Origin: Nipponacmea schrenckii
Taxonomy: Eukaryota; Mollusca; Gastropoda; Lottiidae
Assembly: GCA_030562195.1 (NCBI GenBank)
Contig: CM060200.1
Location: 26,327,023 to 26,391,022, forward strand
DNA length: 64,000 nt
Direction: 5' to 3'
Below the pieces are notes generated by a model. It saw nothing but the letters and a program-made list of their open reading frames with translations, had not been told where the DNA came from and made no database searches. Made by a program: the position numbers and the translations under genes. How positions within the stretch are numbered: position 1 is the first letter of the stretch; every line of letters starts with the position of its first letter. This document shows, piece after piece, positions 1 through 12,464 of the stretch.

Positions 1-423
1 CCATTCCATTTTTCAATTGCATATCCATGATACTTGGCATAATAGCCTACTGTGCATATTTGGCATCACTAATACAGAATCTACTATTACTTTCTAAGGC
101 CCTTTCTGATTAATACGCTTATGTCTTGACCAGGGCTGTTGATTTGGCCATATATTATGCAGGCCATGACTGATTGTACTTCTAAAATGACTGATTAAAA
201 ATAGGCTTTGTCGGTTATAAAGTAAAGGTCAATGACATTTAAAAAAAAAACAACATATAAAATACTAGAAAACCTTAAAATACCATTCTGTAGTTGTCTT
301 TTGATTTCTTTATGATTGAAACTGAGATTCTAATTGACTGCAATACTTCTAGTGTTCTACTATGAAAGAAAGTAAGGATAAAGATGCATTAAATGAGTTG
401 ATTGATATTTTCTGTCATTTCAG

Positions 424-1403
424 GTCATTAATTGTTGGTCATTTTTGTGAAAATAATGCCTTTTATATTTTATTGTCATGGTTACCAACATATTTTCATG
501 AAAATTTTCCTCATGCAAAGGTAAATCAACAGACTGAGAATCTACAAAAATAGCTCTGTCTTTCTTATATCATGCCACCTTAACACGTCTGTGATATTTG
601 TATTACTGTTGCTTGCTAATATTTTGAACACACTCCTCCCCATCTTGGTTTTAGCCACACCCCTATAATATGAATAGGTGGGACTGAAGTTCACTTTATT
701 CGAATAGCATGATATGAAACATGGTAGAAATGGTAGTTGTTGATGTGATGATAGGCACCTCCCCCATTTAATAATTTTGACTCTTTTTTTAATTTAATTT
801 AGGGTTGGGTTTTTAATGTGGTACCGTGGGTTGTAACTATACCAAGTTCACTGTGCAGTGGATGGATAGCTGACTATATGATTACTAAGGGTAAGGATAT
901 GTGGGTGGGGTGGAATGCGAAAAAATTGAATAAATTGAACGGAGTTTTACGTCCTACTCCTCTGCACAATATGGGCTAATAATAATAATAATAATTAATA
1001 ATAATAATAATTAATAATAATTATAATAATTAATAATAATTGATAATAATAATGATAATGATAATTAATAATGATAATAATTAATAATAATAATGATTAA
1101 TAATAATTAATAATAATTAATGATAATAATTAATAATAATAATTAATAATAATAATATTAATAATAATAAAACAACTCTTTATTTTACATGGGTCAGAAT
1201 TAGGCCCATGAATAAATTGAATGGAGTTTTACGTCCTACTCCTGTGCACAATATGGGCTGATAATAATAATAATAATAATAATTAATAATAATTAATAAT
1301 AATAATTAATAATTAATAATAATAAAAATAATAATTAATAAAAATAATAATAATAATTAATAATAATTAATAATAATAATAAATAATAAATAATAAATAA
1401 ATA

Positions 1404-1443
<40 letters not shown>

Positions 1444-3607
1444 TAATAAATAATAAATAATAATTAATAATTAATAATAATAATAATAAAACAACTCTTT
1501 ATTTTACATGGGTCAGAATTAGGCCCAATACACAAGGACATGGTCCTGTCTTACATTCAATAAGGTGCAATAAGGAAATTTACCAGGACAGCAGCATAAG
1601 CCTACTCTTTTTGATTTTCTTACTGTTGAGGAATTTTTAACGTGAACAGGACACACGCCTTGTTTTATTATTCTATCCAAACAACTAGATGCTTTCACAA
1701 GGGGCAGATAACAGAGGGGATGTTTTGGTTTTTATCCCCATTATACAAATCAAGTTATATATCTCCAAGCTAGGAGATATTAAGATATAGAACTCTGAAA
1801 TAAACTTAGAGTTTTCAACTTCAAATGTTGTTTATTTTATTTATTTAAGGTTATTCAGTCACATTTGTTCGAAAATTGATGGAGGTAAGTCTCTCTTTAA
1901 TTTCAACTTGTCAAGATATATGGTATATTTCAATTAAAGCTTCTACATGAACTTTTCTGACACTTAAACCTTCTACATGAACTCTTCTGACTCTTAAATC
2001 TTCTATATGAATACTTCTGACACTTAAAACTTCAGATCTGATACTTAAACCTTCTATATGAACACTTCTGACACTTTAACCTTCCATATAAACAATTCTG
2101 ACTTATGCAAGATCATGGAACTTTGACATGCCTATCGAGTTTGGAACCCATAGCCGACATTTGCTTGACGTAACTGAGCCAATGACAATGTGTAAATATT
2201 GATGCTTTAATGGTACAGATAGAAGTGTTTCTGATATAAAATTATAAACTCAAAACACTTCTGCTAATATTATTTATTCTTATATATTTATATTCTCCAC
2301 GTTTTATTTTCAATATAGAGTGTGGCTTTATTAGGAACATCATGTTTTTTGGTGTTAATATCATACACTACCACCTATGCTGGGTCGTTAACCTGTATGG
2401 CTATAGCAATCTCTTGCTGTGGTTTTCATAATAGTGGAATATTAGTCAACCCTCAAGATATAGCTCCAAAACATGCTGGGTCAGTATTCGGTAAGTTGAG
2501 ATTGTTTATTATCTCTAATTTTATTTCGAGAAACTAAGAAACAACTATATTTTACAAGGACCACAAATTAGGTTCTTGTTAAAGAACCTTTCTACTAGCT
2601 GGTCCTTGGCCAAACCTCTTGGTATTCAATTTACAAGGATAATAATTTAGGTTTGTAATTAAGGATCCTTTCTACCAGCTGGTCCTTGGCCACACCTCTT
2701 GATATTAATTTTACAAGAATAACGACTTAGGTTTGTAATTAAGGAGCCATTCTACCGGCTGGTCCTTTGCCAAACCTCTTGGGATTAATTTTACAAGGAT
2801 AACAACTTAGGTTTGAATTAAGGATCCTTTCTACAGTTGGTCCTTGGCCAAACCTCTTGGCATTTTCAGTACCCCTTTACAGCTTGGACGATTGGAATTA
2901 TGAATTTAACACACAATGGCCATTTGTTCAACATAACGAGGCAAATGATGTTATGTAAAGAACAAACCCTCAACGTCCAACTGCACCACATTATAATGTG
3001 AACCCATGTGTTCATATTTACAAAACAAAACTAATCAGGTTTTTATAATCAGTTTACATGTAACATTATGAAAATATGTACTAGTTTCAATGTACAAGAA
3101 AGCATAGTAGCACATGCTATTCTATAAATATAACCAAAATATTGTATTTTTCAGGTATTATGAACATGGCAGGTGCTATTCCAGGTAAAATCCTTATTTT
3201 TAATACGCATATTTTTGTGTTTCTTTTGAGATATATAAGCTTAGAGAATATCTTAATACACTTTTCTTGGTATCAAATGTATTATTAAAAGTGCAAAAAC
3301 AGTGTGTCAAAGGTATATCTCTCAAAACATTTAACATTTTTTTTAAATTTTTAAATCTCAACAAGACAACAACAAATCTCTCAAAAATCATGGATACTTA
3401 TATAATATCTTTGAATGACAAAGTATATTTTTTTTTGTATTGTTTTGTATATTATTTATATTTCCAGGTTTCGTAGGTGTGTATATCGCAGGTCATATTT
3501 TGGAAGCCACAAAAAGTTGGAGTGCAGTTTTCAACCAAACGGCAGGGGTGTGTATGGTGGGTTGGGTCGTATTTATAATTTTTGGGACAGGCAAACAGAT
3601 TATTTAG
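424..3607 (+). CDS. SLC17A9: SLC17A9 / vesicular nucleotide transporter, 3' exons (partial)
   Basis: This is the C-terminal half of a major-facilitator anion transporter. SLC17A9 (VNUT) loads ATP and other nucleotides into secretory vesicles. Six exons with GT-AG borders are visible: 424-520, 803-890, 1850-1884, 2319-2490, 3155-3184 and 3468-3607. Their phases agree (0, 1, 0, 1, 1) and the frame ends at TAG 3605-3607. Exon 1 encodes HFCENNAFYILLSWLPTYF, exon 2 GWVFNVVPW, exon 4 the NPQDIAPKHAGSVFG segment and exon 5 the GIMNMAGAIPG loop, all closely matching vertebrate SLC17A9 in order. The last exon gives one hydrophobic helix and a short tail. Earlier exons lie left of the window. An AATAAA at 4145-4150 is a plausible poly(A) signal. 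The introns hold minisatellites. The family is certain; the SLC17A9 assignment rests on remembered similarity. Confidence 0.92.
927..1530. repeat. Duplicated AAT-rich microsatellite block in an SLC17A9 intron
   Basis: Two AAT/AATT-rich microsatellites (about 977-1168 and 1260-1490) are each preceded by the same ~50 bp segment (from about 927 and 1209, containing GGAGTTTTACGTCCTACTCC) and followed by the same ~40 bp segment (from about 1169 and 1489, containing CTCTTTATTTTACATGGG). The whole block is therefore a tandem duplication of a short dispersed repeat with an expanded simple-repeat core. The TTTTACGTCC string recurs at 48669, and its complement near 5826. Confidence 0.8.
1930..2105. repeat. 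Minisatellite, ~28 bp unit, intronic
   Basis: About six degenerate head-to-tail copies of a unit like CTTCTACATGAACACTTCTG with a short ACACTTAAAC spacer, in the SLC17A9 intron before exon 4. No coding content. Confidence 0.75.
2555..2870. repeat. Minisatellite, ~80 bp unit, intronic
   Basis: About four tandem copies of an ~80 bp unit containing GCTGGTCCTTGGCCAAACCT followed by TTTTACAAGGATAACAACTT, in the intron after SLC17A9 exon 4. Confidence 0.8.
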
Positions 3608-3939
3608 ACAGATTTGGTATCTATGGGTGGTGTGATCTCTTAACCTTTGTTTGGCCCTTGGAAGTATCATCTGTTGTGAAACTGCTTACAAAAATCTTTC
3701 CCCTAAAAAACATTAAGATAAACAGTTTCCAAAAGATCTGGAAAAAACAAAGTGCCATCATGTAATGTCTGCAGTACAGTGATATAGAACAGGAGTTTTC
3801 TGTAAACTATAATCAGGAATTTTGTGTGAGTGTTTGATGTTCCAAACAAAAGTACTTATTCTTGCTGATGTAGTGGTGTACTGTGCTTTCAAGAGCTGAC
3901 CTTGACCCATCTAAATGGGTTGAACAATCTTAAGGTTTG

Positions 3940-4025
3940 TCTTGACCTCTGCCTGGATGGAACGCTGGACCCTCAGGTAATTCAGCAAGCGTCTTAGTCA
4001 ATGAGCCACCAGAGCTTCCTCTTTG
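3940..4025 (-). repeat. Possible tRNA-like SINE head fragment in the SLC17A9 3' region
   Basis: Read on the minus strand, this stretch has a TGGCTCATTGACTAAGACGC block resembling a tRNA A box, followed at about the right distance by a degenerate B-box-like GGGTCCAGCGTTCCATCC. No second end or target duplication was found, so this is a weak call for a SINE fragment. Confidence 0.3.
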
Positions 4026-4359
4026 AATTGGGTTTACTAAAACCAGAAACTATTACTTTATCTTTTGGGCGGTAACTTACCAACAGTGGGAAACTGCAAT
4101 GGTGTGATTTGTGTTTATGGACTGGTTGGATAAATAATTCTTCAAATAAAGGGCAGAAAATTTAAACTAAAATTCTGTTATGTTTTGGATGAAACTGGTG
4201 GTTATTGTTGGATGGTTAAAGTAATTTCCTTTATTGATTTAAAGACAAAATTCAATTTTTGTTTTGAAGTTGACACACCACTATTTTTTGGTAAAAATTG
4301 GAAGGATGATTGTGAAGTAAATAGCTGTGCCTTTATTTATTGCACTGTGCCATGAGTAA

Positions 4360-4860
4360 ACAAATGATTGTTCTTGTATGAAAGGAAAGTGCGCACTATA
4401 TTCGTGATTATACGTTACTTTTCTATCGTCGTTAATGTATGAGGTATTCCCTGTGTTTGAAACATTTAGAGCTTTTCTGACTTTTTAATTAGCCACTTAT
4501 TTGTCTGTGAAGCATGGATTATTTCATATGAAACAATATAGAATAATTGTTCTTCTATGAAAGGAATAATTTAAAAATGCGCAAATATACGTTAATTTTC
4601 TAATGATATTAATGTTTGGGGTATGCACCATGTTTGAAACATTTAGGGCTTTACTGACTGCTCATTTCTCTGAGTATACCAAGTGAAACAAAAAAAACAA
4701 TAGTTTCTTGTTTGAAAGGAAAAGTTAAAAAGTGCGCACTATGTTCTTAATTGTACGTTAACTTTCAAACGTCGTTAAGGTGTGGAGTATGCCTCGTGTT
4801 TGAAACAATCTGAGAATTTACTGACTTCTTTGTCTTGAAAAAACAAATAGGATGCATGAT
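4360..4860. repeat. Three-copy tandem repeat, ~175 bp unit, downstream of SLC17A9
   Basis: Three diverged copies share a GTGCGCACTATGTTCNTAAT-type block, a TACGTTA block and then GTTTGAAACATTTAG followed by CTGACT. The GTTTGAAACA anchors lie at about 4457, 4629 and 4799. No ORF is preserved between copies, so this is non-coding tandem duplication. Confidence 0.75.
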
Positions 4861-4907
4861 AGTTTGATAAGTTGTATTTTGACTCTTCATATGAAAACCT
4901 CAATGCT

Positions 4908-5178
4908 AGGACCGTAAAGAGCATATTTTCGTGAGTAGATAATGTAACAGAATTCTATTGTTTACCGATAAATAAAAGAAAACATTACTAATTATCAATA
5001 AAAATGCAATTGATTATTGAAAAACGCTTAATAAATTGATTAAGGGTTTTGCAGGGATTCTGTTACTTTGTGACAACACGTAAGTTTACAGGTGAATATA
5101 CACCCATATTGACCATTTTTGAGATTTCTTAAATGTTATTTCCATTCTAAGACGCAGTATCACTTTAATTAAAATTAG
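4908..5178. repeat. Dispersed repeat copy (same family as 63075-63418)
   Basis: This matches the element in the ELP1 intron over most of its length. Both contain AATTGATTATTGAAAA, then AATAAATTGATTAAG, GGGATTCTGTTACTTT, ATTGACCATT and CATTCTAAGA, in the same order and spacing. The left terminus seen at 63075 is not clear here, so this copy looks 5'-truncated or diverged. Confidence 0.7.
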
Positions 5179-5479
5179 ATTACAATTTGTTTTCGTTCTT
5201 GTCGTCGGTCTCGATTGTATATATATCAACCAAAACATACCAAGGAAACGAAACTGTAATCTAATTTAATTCATATTCACCAATATTCAGCCACTAGTCG
5301 TCATGTACAGAAATCAAAAGTTATATATTTATAAGAAGGGACTGAATGGGGACGGTAAAATGTTGTGTTCATTAATATTTATATATTTTCATCTCTGATA
5401 TTCTATATATATTTGTTATGTGAATAAAATATGAAGATTTTACCCAATTTTCTTACTTCCATAGCCCAAATTATACATA

Positions 5480-6056
5480 TATAACACAAGATAATAATTA
5501 TGGGATAAATACACAAGTTACACGTGTCTTTAATACAAGAGTACATAACGTTTTAATACAAGTTACACTTTCTTTAGGGAGCCGCGGAAGCTAGGTCCCG
5601 GGTTCAATTCCGGGTTCAATCCCGGCAAGGTCGAGATTAACCTTCGGATTTTTCAGCCCCACTTCCTGCATCACTGACTTGGAAATAGCGTTCGGATGGG
5701 ACAATAAACCAAGGCCCCATGTACAACAGGCTGTGCACGTTAAAGATCCCTCAACAGTTGGAAATCGAAAAAGAGCTAATGCGGCTGTCCTGGAAAGAAT
5801 TCCCTCATAAGGTGATGAAAGGTAGGACGTAAATCTCCGTTTCATTTTTTTACACTTTCTTTAATTCATAAGTACATAGCATTTCAATACAAGTTACATG
5901 TGTCTTTAATACATGGGTACAACACAAGTTACACATGTCTTTAATACATGGGTACATAACATTTCAACACAAGTTACACATGTCTTTAATACATGGGTAC
6001 ATAACATTTCAACACAAGTTACACATGTCTTTAATACATGTGTACATAACATTTCA
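5480..6056. repeat. Minisatellite, ~45 bp unit, split by a SINE-like insertion
   Basis: Repeats of CAAGTTACACATGTCTTTAA followed by TACATGGGTACATAACATTT occur left of 5563 and right of 5863, with about four tidy copies at 5890-6056. The interruption at 5577-5849 is a separate element with its own target duplication. A 77-residue ORF across the right part is only the repeat translated. Confidence 0.85.
5577..5849 (+). mobile_element. SINE-like retroelement with 14-bp target-site duplication
   Basis: A 273 bp insertion lies in a minisatellite. It is flanked by perfect direct repeats TTACACTTTCTTTA at 5563-5576 and 5850-5863, which define both ends. The left end has a B-box-like GGGTTCAATTCC (repeated once as GGTTCAATCCC), as expected of a tRNA-derived head. 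The body includes GTGCACGTTAAAGATCCC, a string I associate with repeats common in mollusc genomes. The right end is T-rich. The 84-residue minus-strand ORF across it is incidental. Non-autonomous; it would depend on a LINE partner that I do not see here. Confidence 0.8.
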
Positions 6057-6059
6057 AAA

Positions 6060-7293
6060 GTAGTCTCCTGGTTGTGCTACAAAAAGTCATTATTAAGCAC
6101 ATTTTACAGTCCCAATCCATGGCCTGAATTTCATTATATTTCGTAGATAGTTTTAGTGAACTACCTGTATTCTGAAAAGGTTCTTAATTCAGAAAGAGTG
6201 CTTGAAGCCCCATCTGATTAAAGGTAACCTGTCTCTCTATTGTAAATATTTGAGTTATGATATTTGAGGTTTTTGACATCACGATTTTATCTAAATGGTA
6301 TCAAATTACAATCTGTATCACAAGATAAAATAATAATTCTATATATCATTGATATACTTACTCCTTTATGATATATCTATTAGTTATCACTTCTTACATA
6401 TTAAGGATTGTGGCATTTGGACGTTGCGTGAAAATTGGCATTTACATAGAAGAAGGTATATCTAGAAAGGAATAATTCAGGAATATAACATAGTTATCTT
6501 CGAAACGTGTTTTTAAGTTTTTAAGTGTGATTATCTCTAGATCACGGAATTTGTACAAGTTTCTGCAGGGAAAGATAGAAATATTCTTTGCTGAACAATT
6601 TTAAAATGGGGACAAACAAATCTAACCGTGTAAAACTGTCTGTAGATACAGTGTACCGTCTGAATTCCGTAATCTGAGTATAACGACAATCTGAACAGCC
6701 CGACATCTTCTTTGACGACGTGGAAGAAATAGTTTCTGAATATATTTATTGCTGTAAAAGATTGAGAATCGTGTGTGAATTACTGTCTTTGGATTCCATT
6801 CTGTCTTTAGAACTCGTTTCCGTCAAACTGGGCGCAGAGACGTAAGACGTTCAACTTCGTTTATTTGATCGATTTGATAAACTGCTTTTGTTAAAATTAC
6901 ATTGCAAATATTCCACTTTTCGGTTGTAACTCGCAGTGTAGTGAGTTTTGGGAGTATTTTGGATATCAAGCTGTTCACAAAATTAACTCTGGCTTATTGT
7001 AGTCCACTGTCCACACCTCACAGTTACGTTCTGGATAAGTTTTGATCGTGTGGCTTGTGATCACCAATCTTTTCGTGTTTTTTTGGAAACTATCGAGAAA
7101 ACACCAAGGAGTTGCTATATTGTTTTCATCATTTCTATTTCAGTCATCATCGAAATATAATACATTACGAGATAACGGTGTACCTATCTCGATCAAATAC
7201 GTGAAAAACTACCCCTGTATAATTTCTCATCAATATTCTTATCTACCTTGTAATATTTATTATGAGGGCAATACGGGAAGTTTACTGGGCATT
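6060..7293. other. Intergenic / 5' flank of the ShKT-F5/8C-EGF receptor
   Basis: No coding exon is recognised. The stretch probably contains the promoter and 5' UTR of the gene starting at 7294, because the open frame runs upstream of its ATG without a similarity-supported start. A clear TATA or initiator cannot be picked by eye. Confidence 0.4.
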
Positions 7294-10200
7294 ATGAGTC
7301 ATAAAAACTATTTGTTCATCGTTTACCTTTTTTACATCTTTACCACCGTCAGTACAGGTGAGTTTCTCGGGTTCTGTCAGATCTCTGGTATTTTTTAATA
7401 ATAAGAATGCCAAAAAAAATCGCGAGAATATAAAAATGCCATGGATTGAGGAAAACAACTAGTATTTTCAAAAAAATTGTCGCAATTATTTAACAAGGCT
7501 GTTTGTCGAGTACAAGTACCCAGAGAAGTGTTTAAATTAAATGTACTTTCAGTTTCAACTAAAAATTTCAGAAAAAGGAGATTATAAAGATAAAAATCGG
7601 TATAAAAGATGTAGAGACTTTTTTGCACTGCTTTGATCAAGGTCGAGATAACTTGTGTAATAAAATCACTAAATGAGATTTTATTCTTGAAAACTTAAGA
7701 TCATTTTAGTGTTCCTGTCATCTTGGGGCCTTACTCTTGTTAATCATAGCTTAAGATGATTTTAGTGTTCCAGTCATCTGGGGCCTTACTCTTTTTTTTT
7801 TATCATAGCTAAAGATGATTTTAGTGTTCCTGTCATCTTGGGGCCTTACTCGTGTTAATCATACCTTAAGATGATTATAGTTTGCCAGTCTTCTAGGGCC
7901 TTACTCTTGTTAATCATAGCTTAAGATGGTTTTAGTGTTCCAGTCTTCTAGGGCCTTACTCTTGTTAATCATAGCTTAAGATGATTTTAGTGTTTCAGTC
8001 ATCTGGGGCCTTACTCATGTTAATCATACCTTAAGATGATTTTAGTTTGCCATTCATATCATTGTGTTGTCTGTACCGTTGTTTTGTGCCTGTTGCGATA
8101 TCTGTACGGCTATAAGAAAGCCATTATAATACAGTATATATTTTAATATTTTTTCCAGGTTTAGAAGTATGTGAAGACCACTATATCCACTGTCCACAGG
8201 ATGATTGTGGTGCCTACCCTCTACAACCACTCTATCGATATCACTGCATGAAAACATGTGGTGTCTGTACAAGTTAGCGATATTCACTTTTTGAAACTTG
8301 TTTCACTTTTTACATTAGTCAATAACTTAATTTTATCACAGTCATTTAACTACTACAATGTGTACACCTTAATGTTTTATGTTTATAACGTATTCAAATA
8401 AAGGGTTTTAACTAATGCGAAATATTTAAACGGAACCCAAATAAACATGCTGTTCCGTAGAGTTTGCAGCTTTTCGATTTTAAGACTGCCTTATTTTTGT
8501 AACAATTATAGAGATAACAGATCTATGGTATGCCTTTCCATTCCTGTCCATAGGTGCTTGTGGACAGGATAGTCTATAATAGGTGCCCATGAGTTCCCCA
8601 ATTAATGACCTACCATGAACAATATAGGCTACAAACCTACAATATATATATTGTTTCATTTCTTTAATAACCGATTATTCAAATGTCGAATTTAAAGACA
8701 AACAGGATTTGAGACTTTTTCCAATCGACTGAAAGAGTACTCTGTAAATAGAGACTTACCTGTCCACACTCACCTGTATTTTGGTATACTTCGGTTCGCC
8801 AGTGGTTGTGTCCATGTGTTTAGTGATTAGTGTTTTGTATGACCCTTATCATTGCAGATATGAACAGAGCCCTGGGGAAACCTACCGCCCAGATAACTAC
8901 TAAGAATGGTGGAGTATCAGGAAGGGCTGTAGATGGGAATATAAATAACGATCTAACTGGTAATACGTGTACCAAAACAAATGAAACTGGTCTGAATGAT
9001 CAATGGTGGTGTGTAGATCTTCAGACTGTTTATAACATAGATACCATTAAAATATACAATATACACGACAAGAGTAAGCACCAAGTCACTTATCAACGAA
9101 ATAAATTCATTTATTCGGTCATTCATTGATTCATTCTTATACATGTATAGTCATTTTGATCTTCAGTCATTGATTCATTTAGTTTTATTCGTTCCTTCCT
9201 TCCTCAATTCATTACTTCATTCATTTATTCATTCCTTCATTCAGATCTTCCAAAGACATGAAAATGTTTTCGTTTATTCATTCTTTTCCTGTTACTTTCA
9301 TTAAGTCATTCACCCAATCATCTTTTTTTGCATTCATTCGCCTTTTCTCTTGAATTCTCTATTCACATCTAATTTTGTTTTCTTTTAGACCAAAAAAATC
9401 TGTTAGGCTTTAAAGTAAGTTTTGGATTGGATGGAGCATGTGATGATGAAGGTTTTCGGAAGTCAACGATTTGCTTTACAGATCTTGCCTGGAAGATCGA
9501 GTCTGTGTACTCGATCAACCAGTGTAATAATGATTCTCCAATACATCTCGTTGGTCGGTTTGTTTTCATCAGTACTACCAGGTCCTTGGTTTCGACCCAA
9601 CCGATCCCATTGTCTCTTTGTGAGGTTGGAGTCCATACAGGTAAGTAAGGTCGTTATATTATGTATGATAATTGCTGACGGATGCATGCTAGTTTGAGAG
9701 GTACTTTCTGTGCTGATACTCCCGAAGCGACTTCTTTCTGTCCTAAGGGTAAATGCGGTCGTTACAATTGATGAGGATGTTTGCTGACTTCTAGTTATGT
9801 AGATTGGCATCCTTTTCTTTACGAACATGCAGAAAAAAACTACATGCATATAAAGAATCTCCTCTTTCTGTACCTTTTGTTGATTGTCCTATTATGTTGC
9901 TTACTTTTCTGATATTGTTAACGTTTCTCTCAATATTCTATTGTGTGCACTTTCTCTTGATCACACAGCCGCATTTTGCTTAAACGTAATATGGTGATGC
10001 CCCTATTGTTGATGTTGTTTGCTGATAAATCGACCAAACAATTCTTTATTCCATCTTTCATAATTTTCAGGCACAAAGTGCAACTCGGGTTATTTCAGCT
10101 ATAACAAAACGACCTGTCAACCCTGTAACACTTGTGTGGAATCATCTTGTGATGCTGAAACTGGAGTGTGTCTAGAAGGGTGTATTAATGGTTATAGAGG

Positions 10201-12000
10201 TGTCAAATGTGACGAGTGTATTCCAGGACGGTTTGGTCCATCTTGTCGTTACGCCTGTAACGATACCAAGTGTGTTGGGAACTGTGACAGTGAAACGGGG
10301 ACCTGTCACCTGTGTAAACATGGTTATTATGGAAGGAACTGTGAGCAAACCTGTGATGACAAATGTATTGGTGGTGAATGTATTCAGTTAGATGGTTCAT
10401 GTGCTCTGGGTAAGACTTTTGTCTACTTGTAGACTCTCTTTTTTAATATCTTTCGGCAAAATACACCACCTTGACAAAGGGTGTCTAAATATGGGCGACT
10501 ACAAAAGTGGGACTAGAATTATATAAAACTTCGCATTTCGGTTAGTAAATAAATCCGGGTGATATTTGTTAATGTGGATTCGATATTTCGCCTTAAAATA
10601 TTATTAGTGAAACCTTGTCTTGTTGACCGTACTCGTATTTATGGATATACCTCATCTTGTGCTGTTTCTAGAATGGTGTTTGGTGTTAAGCTCCACTCTG
10701 TTGGACGCGACAAATCTAAAATTCAATCCCTGTTTTTCTAACTATGACCCTTTTGAATATCCACATACCTATCATTATGCCGTTATTTATTTTCAGAGAA
10801 AGATCGTGAACCTGAGAATACCTTCCCCTATCCTACTCTTGATAACGAAGGGATAAATAAAACTGGTGTGGGTTTTGTTGGTGTCGTCTGTGGAATAATT
10901 ATAACCTGTCTCGCCCTGTTAGTTTATCGTGTCTTCAAGAAAAGGTAAAACATCGAGACCTTGTTTACTAAAACGAAATGATCAAAACGGCTAGGATGTC
11001 CTAAGGACTTTTTTTAACAATGTTTTTATTAAGTCTTGAACTTCTAACATTTTTCCTAGGAAGTCCTGTGTTCTAATCCTTTGACACTGTTTCTAAGATG
11101 TCCTAGGGTCTTAAATTTTTAACAATGTTTCTAGGATGTCCTAGGTTCTTTACTTCTAACACTGTTTCTAGGATGTCCTAGGGTCTTACCTTCATATCCT
11201 AGAGTCTTTACTTCTAACATTTTATATAATATCTTTAAGTCTTTCATTTAGAACTGTTTCTAGAATGCCCTACAAGTTAAGATCGTTTCGAGAATACTAT
11301 GCAAGGTGAATGTGATCCAATGGTACCTTCCCGGCTACCATAATTTTTTTGAAAACAAAACTTCAAAAACCAATGCCCCTCTTCATACATAAAGATATTG
11401 GTGATAACTGTGAAGAGTCGTTATACATACCATCTACGTAGAACTCTAAATTATTTTCAACGCCAAAATTGCCCATTTAATACTACACTCAAGGCGAGGT
11501 AACTGTTTTTCAGGAGAAATAGAAAGGAGCAGAAACCAATCTTGATGACACCAAAACCAGTTCGACCTCCACCAATTCCGGAAGATAATTCAACTTACAT
11601 TCCCAGTTTCGAATCCATCAGCTCTAGATACATACAAGTCACTGATTCAGATCCGGTTACAGATGAGTTGGGTTATTTAGCCAGCCGAGAAGTTCCCGAC
11701 AGCATCAGAAGCGATGTCCAAAAGAACGAAGGACCAAGACGAGAGTCTTCCTATAGTCTTGATCGTGGTAGTCGATTTAACGTCGACTCAGACAGAACGA
11801 GGAAAGTTTCTGTATATAGCCTTAATGTGGATAATGGGTATGAGTCTGCACAGACAAGCAGACGATATTCTTCTTCCGGTGTTGAAAATCGGCCGCCATT
11901 ACAGCTCCCTGGAGTCAATAAAGAAGGAGATAAACGTGAATCTAAAGAGTTATACCAGGACGAGGGGTATGACCCTTATGAGCATGTTACCAACATCTAG
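7294..12000 (+). CDS. Type I membrane protein: ShKT, F5/8C (fucolectin-like), EGF-like repeats, TM, tyrosine-rich tail
   Basis: Seven exons splice in frame to 539 residues: 7294-7357, 8159-8272, 8858-9073, 9389-9640, 10071-10409, 10797-10944 and 11514-12000 (1620 nt). Residues 1-22 are a signal peptide (MSHKNYLFIVYLFYIF start). Residues 26-58 carry six cysteines in a ShKT pattern ending CMKTCGVC. Residues 60-215 (two exons) form an F5/8C fucolectin-type carbohydrate-binding fold, with QWWCVDLQ and the closing LSLCEVGV. Residues 216-328 are cysteine-rich EGF-like repeats of the MEGF kind (GYRGVKCDEC, GYYGRNCEQTC). Residues 352-372 span the membrane. The tail holds PVRPPPIP (SH3-ligand-like), SRYIQV (residues 415-420, fits the ITIM consensus) and other tyrosines (GYLAS, VYSLN, DPYEHV). 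The first five introns are phase 1, typical of shuffled extracellular modules. AATAAA at 12073-12078. A glycan-sensing receptor is inferred; the ligand is unknown. Confidence 0.88.
7690..8062. repeat. Minisatellite, ~58 bp unit, intron 1 of the receptor gene
   Basis: Six to seven tandem copies of a unit containing TTAAGATGATTTTAGTGTTC then GGGGCCTTACTCTTGTTAAT. It ends just before exon 2 of the receptor gene. Confidence 0.85.
10985..11290. repeat. Degenerate minisatellite in intron 6 of the receptor gene
   Basis: Irregular repeats of TTTCTAGGATGTCCTAGGGT followed by CTTACTTCTAACA, with units of about 37 bp and several partial copies. Confidence 0.65.
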
Positions 12001-12464
12001 CATCTTCAGTGAAACATTGTCCAATTTAGTGCATCAAAAGTATTAGGTACAACTCCATGTAAACGGAAGATAAATAAATACTTCAGTATGAAAAATATTA
12101 ACTGATAAAAATTCACGTACAAGTAAAGAGTTCATAGTTTAAAAGATGAAAAATCCCACCAGACACAAAAAAAAACCCCAAAAACAACCATACTTTACAA
12201 ACGTACATACTAGTCACCTCTTAAAAGGCCTTTAAAGGTGTCTTAGAATCTGTTCTCTATCTCGAAAACATTATAATGTATATACTGTAAATAAATATAG
12301 CTAATATGAATCCAAATTGTAATTATTTATTTTTGATACATCGGTTTCCAAGAGAGTTACACCCAAATGTCTTTTACAACAATACTTTTATTATCAAAAT
12401 GGAACCTGGGATTACCAGAGTAACCATCCCAACTAGATAGCAGCACAATGGCACTTCTCCAAAG

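Noticed and set aside
3415..3765. 116-residue ORF overlapping the last SLC17A9 exon
   Set aside because: A different frame from the transporter; the in-frame spliced reading ends at 3607 and matches the family.
5591..5845. 84-residue minus-strand ORF
   Set aside because: Lies wholly within the SINE-like insertion and has no gene context.
8161..8272. ShKT domain as a toxin gene
   Set aside because: The domain is one module of a membrane receptor with EGF repeats and a cytoplasmic tail. ShKT domains are common in non-toxin proteins.
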